From Bigelowiella natans CCMP2755 (lineage: Eukaryota > Cercozoa > Chlorarachniophyceae): a stretch of 52,273 nt of DNA. A program made the position numbers and the translations under genes. Below are positions 49,467 to 52,273 of this stretch, in pieces. The notes beneath the pieces are model-generated. The model ran no database searches and was not told the DNA's origin. It saw nothing but the letters and a program-made list of their open reading frames with translations. Position 1 is the stretch's first letter, and each line of letters starts with the position of its first letter. Location of the stretch: contig ADNK01000180.1 of assembly GCA_000320545.1 (NCBI GenBank), positions 1 to 52,273 on the forward strand. The letters run 5' to 3'.

Positions 49467-50327
49467 AGCACGATCTAGGCACGTTAAAACACAACGCAGA
49501 GAGTCAATCAGATTGGTATGCATGTTCATGTTTTGACACGTGTTCAACGAGAAAAGAAACGATCTTGTTCCCCTCCCCTTTGTCTCTCATAGTGAAATTA
49601 CTTGAACGGAAGGTTTATTAATGCATCAGTTCGGGCAGCAGCAGAGATGCCTAATATTGTGGTAATTATACCAAAATCACTAATATTTAGATACTTTCCC
49701 TCTATCTTTCCAATTTATTATTCAAGAACACTCCATCATGATGCTTTTGCTGACCCTGGAGCTCTGTAAAAACGTACCTATAATATAATATAACAAATAA
49801 GAGTAGAAAGTTCTATCCTCAGCTTAATACGACCACCGGTAGTTGTAAGACATATGCACGGATGCAGATATATTATAATCAACTCTTTTTATCACTTACT
49901 CTGCCGATGTCTTGCCGGCTAAAACAGGATTCTTTGCTGGTTCTGGAATGGCAGCGCCTTTCACTAATTACGGGAAGAGACGGGAAGAGAATGGAGAGTA
50001 GGTGAGGGCATACTCTGGCCCACAAAGCTTTAGGAATTTTCGCATTATAATTTATTTAGTCTCTGTTGTAAGAATTGAAAAACTTTCCATTATTTCTTAT
50101 TAATTGTCATTATATAATAAATTAATCATCATTTTCACTTAGTTTATCGACCAACCATGTCCCGCATGTGCTTCGAAAAGAGCCTTCAATCCCCGGCCAT
50201 CATCATCCGCCCCATCTTCTGTTAATACAGTTTTCTCACTTCAAATTTCTTCAATAACTTGATTTATCCATGTACACATGATATAATTTCATATTTACCG
50301 ATACGATTCTCTTTACATAGCCATATG

Positions 50328-50366
<39 letters not shown>

Positions 50367-51338
50367 CTAAACAAATGTATGTTTATATACTTATATACAT
50401 AATATATATATATATATATATATATATTCATATGTCACATATATACTCTCGAAGAATTATAAGCATGATTACTAATAGATACTTGAAATAAGTAAAAGAT
50501 GATATTAATTTCTACATACCTTCACCCCTCTTTTCACGCTCAACGGCCTGTATGCAGGAGGGAGGGAAGGATGAAAGTCAGAAGATGTAACATCAATAAA
50601 GTCCTTCATTTCAAAATTGATGATATTTATTGCTTATTTTATACATCCAGATTAAACCCATTTGGTAAAATGTGAAAAGTGCATCTAGCACGGTATTGCT
50701 AAATAATGCTCATCCACCTTATGGTATTCAGCCCATCGTTGCTTCTCTAATTTCACCACTTCCATCGCCTATCAAACATAAAACATTACTTACGGTCTCA
50801 AATAAAATTGTTATCTATCTCTATTACTACTAACTATCAGACCTATGCTATTTACGGCAATCTCTTCTACCACTAGCACTCACTCATGCGGTTAGAGTTT
50901 GCCCTACGAATCTTGCATAATCTCATTCCACTACTATTCCTCTTCGAATACTCACCTCCATGAGCCTCTCTGCCCCTACCATCGAACGACTGTCAGCACC
51001 TGTTGCAACTGGAGCAGAATCTGAGAATAAAAACATAAAAATAATGACAGTGGCAAACTTTGAGGATGGTGTTAAATATGACTGGAGAATGAAAAATCAC
51101 TAGGTAGACAAAAACTAAAGAAAAAGGAGCTCGACAGAAGAGGTTTACTATTTGTTATTCATAGCAGTGGCTCGGGACATCGCAATATTTGTGTGATCTC
51201 TTCTGCAAGAACTTGCACTTGATGGAAATGATAATGTAGTTCTAAATAAACTACGAAGTTACTACAATAGTGTGATGTTGAAAGCAAAATTGGTCTGAGA
51301 CATAACAGTTCCGCATTCCGCATCGCGGCCACAAACAA

Positions 51339-51423
<85 letters not shown>

Positions 51424-51666
51424 TTATATATACATATGTACAAATAGATCATTTTCATCTTGAACCAGCAATGAAAACACGCCGTTTTCGCCTATACCTA
51501 CGTACACAGTTGTCCCACTTTCTGCATTCGCACGCGCACACACTCATATTTCAGGACATATTATTACCCAAAGGCTCGTCAAGACCAGATCCAACGAGTT
51601 TCCCTGGTGGTGCGGCCGCTCCCACATTCTCATTGCTGGCGTCAAAGTTTTTCCTCCAATTCTTTC
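48275..51666 (-). CDS. WDR3: UTP12/WDR3-type small-subunit processome protein, C-terminal part
   Basis: Fourteen phase-consistent exons, about 285 codons to the stop: 51568-51666, 50956-51020, 50718-50768, 50520-50547, 50156-50218, 49900-49963, 49730-49761, 49602-49650, 49347-49419, 49184-49228, 49039-49092, 48842-48881, 48663-48755, 48275-48375. WDR3 is a WD40 protein of the UTP-B complex needed for 18S rRNA maturation in the nucleolus. The visible part resembles its C-terminal Utp12 helical domain: GAERLMEAMEVVKLEKQRW, IPEPAKNPVLAGKTS, DALINLPFKYAGMLLKLCEE, VLFLAATRRDQITQ, IAGFRCKIGAGELQKRQ, and a basic tail ending SSKRRKKA. The WD40 repeats must lie upstream, beyond or near the window end. 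The call rests on the order of short matches to remembered human WDR3, so family is likely and orthology less sure. Exons 51568-51666 and 49730-49761 are the weakest. Confidence 0.66.
48473..48637. repeat. (CA)n and two (AT)n tracts in the last WDR3 intron
   Basis: A CA run followed by (AT)n at about 48474-48506, and a second (AT)n at about 48605-48636. Both lie between exons 48275-48375 and 48663-48755. Confidence 0.93.
49429..49464. repeat. (CA)n microsatellite beside a WDR3 exon
   Basis: The tract starts about 10 nt upstream (in transcript sense) of the acceptor of exon 49347-49419. In the sense strand it is GT-rich, so it does not supply a pyrimidine tract. Confidence 0.93.
51345..51419. 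repeat. (CA)n-(AT)n compound microsatellite
   Basis: About 30 nt of CA repeat and 40 nt of AT repeat within the intron between WDR3 exons 50956-51020 and 51568-51666. Confidence 0.95.
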
Positions 51667-51895
51667 CTGTAAAGGAAGAAGGTCCGAAGAAGAGATTTAA
51701 TACTGGCTTCATCATCATTATCATCATCGTCAGATCACTCTGGATTAAAACCACCTCTTTTCCAGATGAACAAACACCATTTCGTCTGTCTGCTCCCAAA
51801 TTCGAATCGATCTTTTCATCACAATATTTCAGATACTTTCGAACATACACACTTAAAATAAACGGAACGTTACATCATAAATATAATTCATTGCA

Positions 51896-51939
<44 letters not shown>

Positions 51940-52173
51940 GTGTGTGTGTGTGTAGGTTTTAATTAGGTTTGCGAGTGCTGATCACTTATTGCGACGACCT
52001 ATCATTACTTGAAGACACCAGCAATGTCCCCTGTTACACATTGTACAACGTCATATCGTGGTTATAATGATATCAGTATCAAAGAATATTGACACTCATA
52101 CTCACACGAACTCACATGCTTTGCAATAGAAAGCGACCAAACCTTTGCGTGGTGGCCAGATAGCACCATCACC

Positions 52174-52222
<49 letters not shown>

Positions 52223-52273
52223 TATTTATGATATATACATATATACATATATATAAATATATGCATATATATA
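51667..52273. other. Window end: possible further WDR3 exon and microsatellites
   Basis: A minus-strand exon may end near 51744 (frame readable as FGSRQTKWCLFIWKRG, phase 1 into exon 51568-51666). I could not anchor it to the family, so it is not included in the gene. A (TC)n-(TG)n tract occupies 51900-51954, and (AT)n with related repeats runs from about 52178 to the end. The rest shows no coding signal. Confidence 0.4.

Overview
The window is nuclear DNA from an intron-rich microbial eukaryote. Evidence: spliceosomal GT-AG introns in every multi-exon gene, a Pol III-type tRNA, cytosolic ribosomal stalk proteins, Pol II and TFIIB subunits, a chromodomain protein and a mitochondrially targeted Obg GTPase. 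Introns and UTRs are packed with microsatellites. I cannot name the lineage. Exons were built by hand: each model was required to keep reading-frame phase across every junction and to match a protein family where one is known. No transcript data were available.

Layout, left to right: (1) 150-2758 +, 3' part of a Rossmann/methyltransferase-like protein with a basic low-complexity tail. (2) 4021-4093 -, tRNA-Ala(AGC). (3) 4795-8248 +, TFIIB-like factor with large low-complexity inserts. (4) 9460-16318 -, Obg GTPase in 31 exons. (5) 17153-22925 +, ZUO1/DNAJC2 co-chaperone in 27 exons. (6) 24114-25043 -, ribosomal stalk P0. (7) 25633-27031 +, RNA polymerase subunit RPB5. (8) 29022-31115 -, A1 aspartic protease. 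(9) 31963-33940 +, MTD1-type methylene-THF dehydrogenase. (10) 35012-35947 -, a ubiquitin-like domain fused to ribosomal stalk P2. (11) 36328-41280 +, a chromodomain/SNF2 protein with decayed helicase motifs and a C-terminal SAM domain. (12) 42516-43771 -, EGLN-type prolyl hydroxylase. (13) 44214-47248 +, signal peptide peptidase. (14) 48275-51666 -, C-terminal part of UTP12/WDR3.

From TFIIB onward the genes alternate strand without exception, giving divergent (shared promoter) and convergent (tail-to-tail) gaps in turn. The two kinds of gap look different. Every gap lying 3' of genes holds roughly 1 kb dense in CTAG/CATG/TGCA palindromic words, including an exact 12-mer CATGCTAGCATG in three separate gaps. 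The five divergent gaps lack this.

Most genes are housekeeping: ribosome stalk (P0, P2), nascent-chain handling (ZUO1), ribosome assembly (Obg, UTP12) and Pol II transcription (RPB5, TFIIB). The most unusual points are the Ub-like-P2 fusion, a shared non-canonical IDFSDDDE tail on both P0 and P2, the decayed chromatin remodeler, and the gap-specific palindrome blocks.
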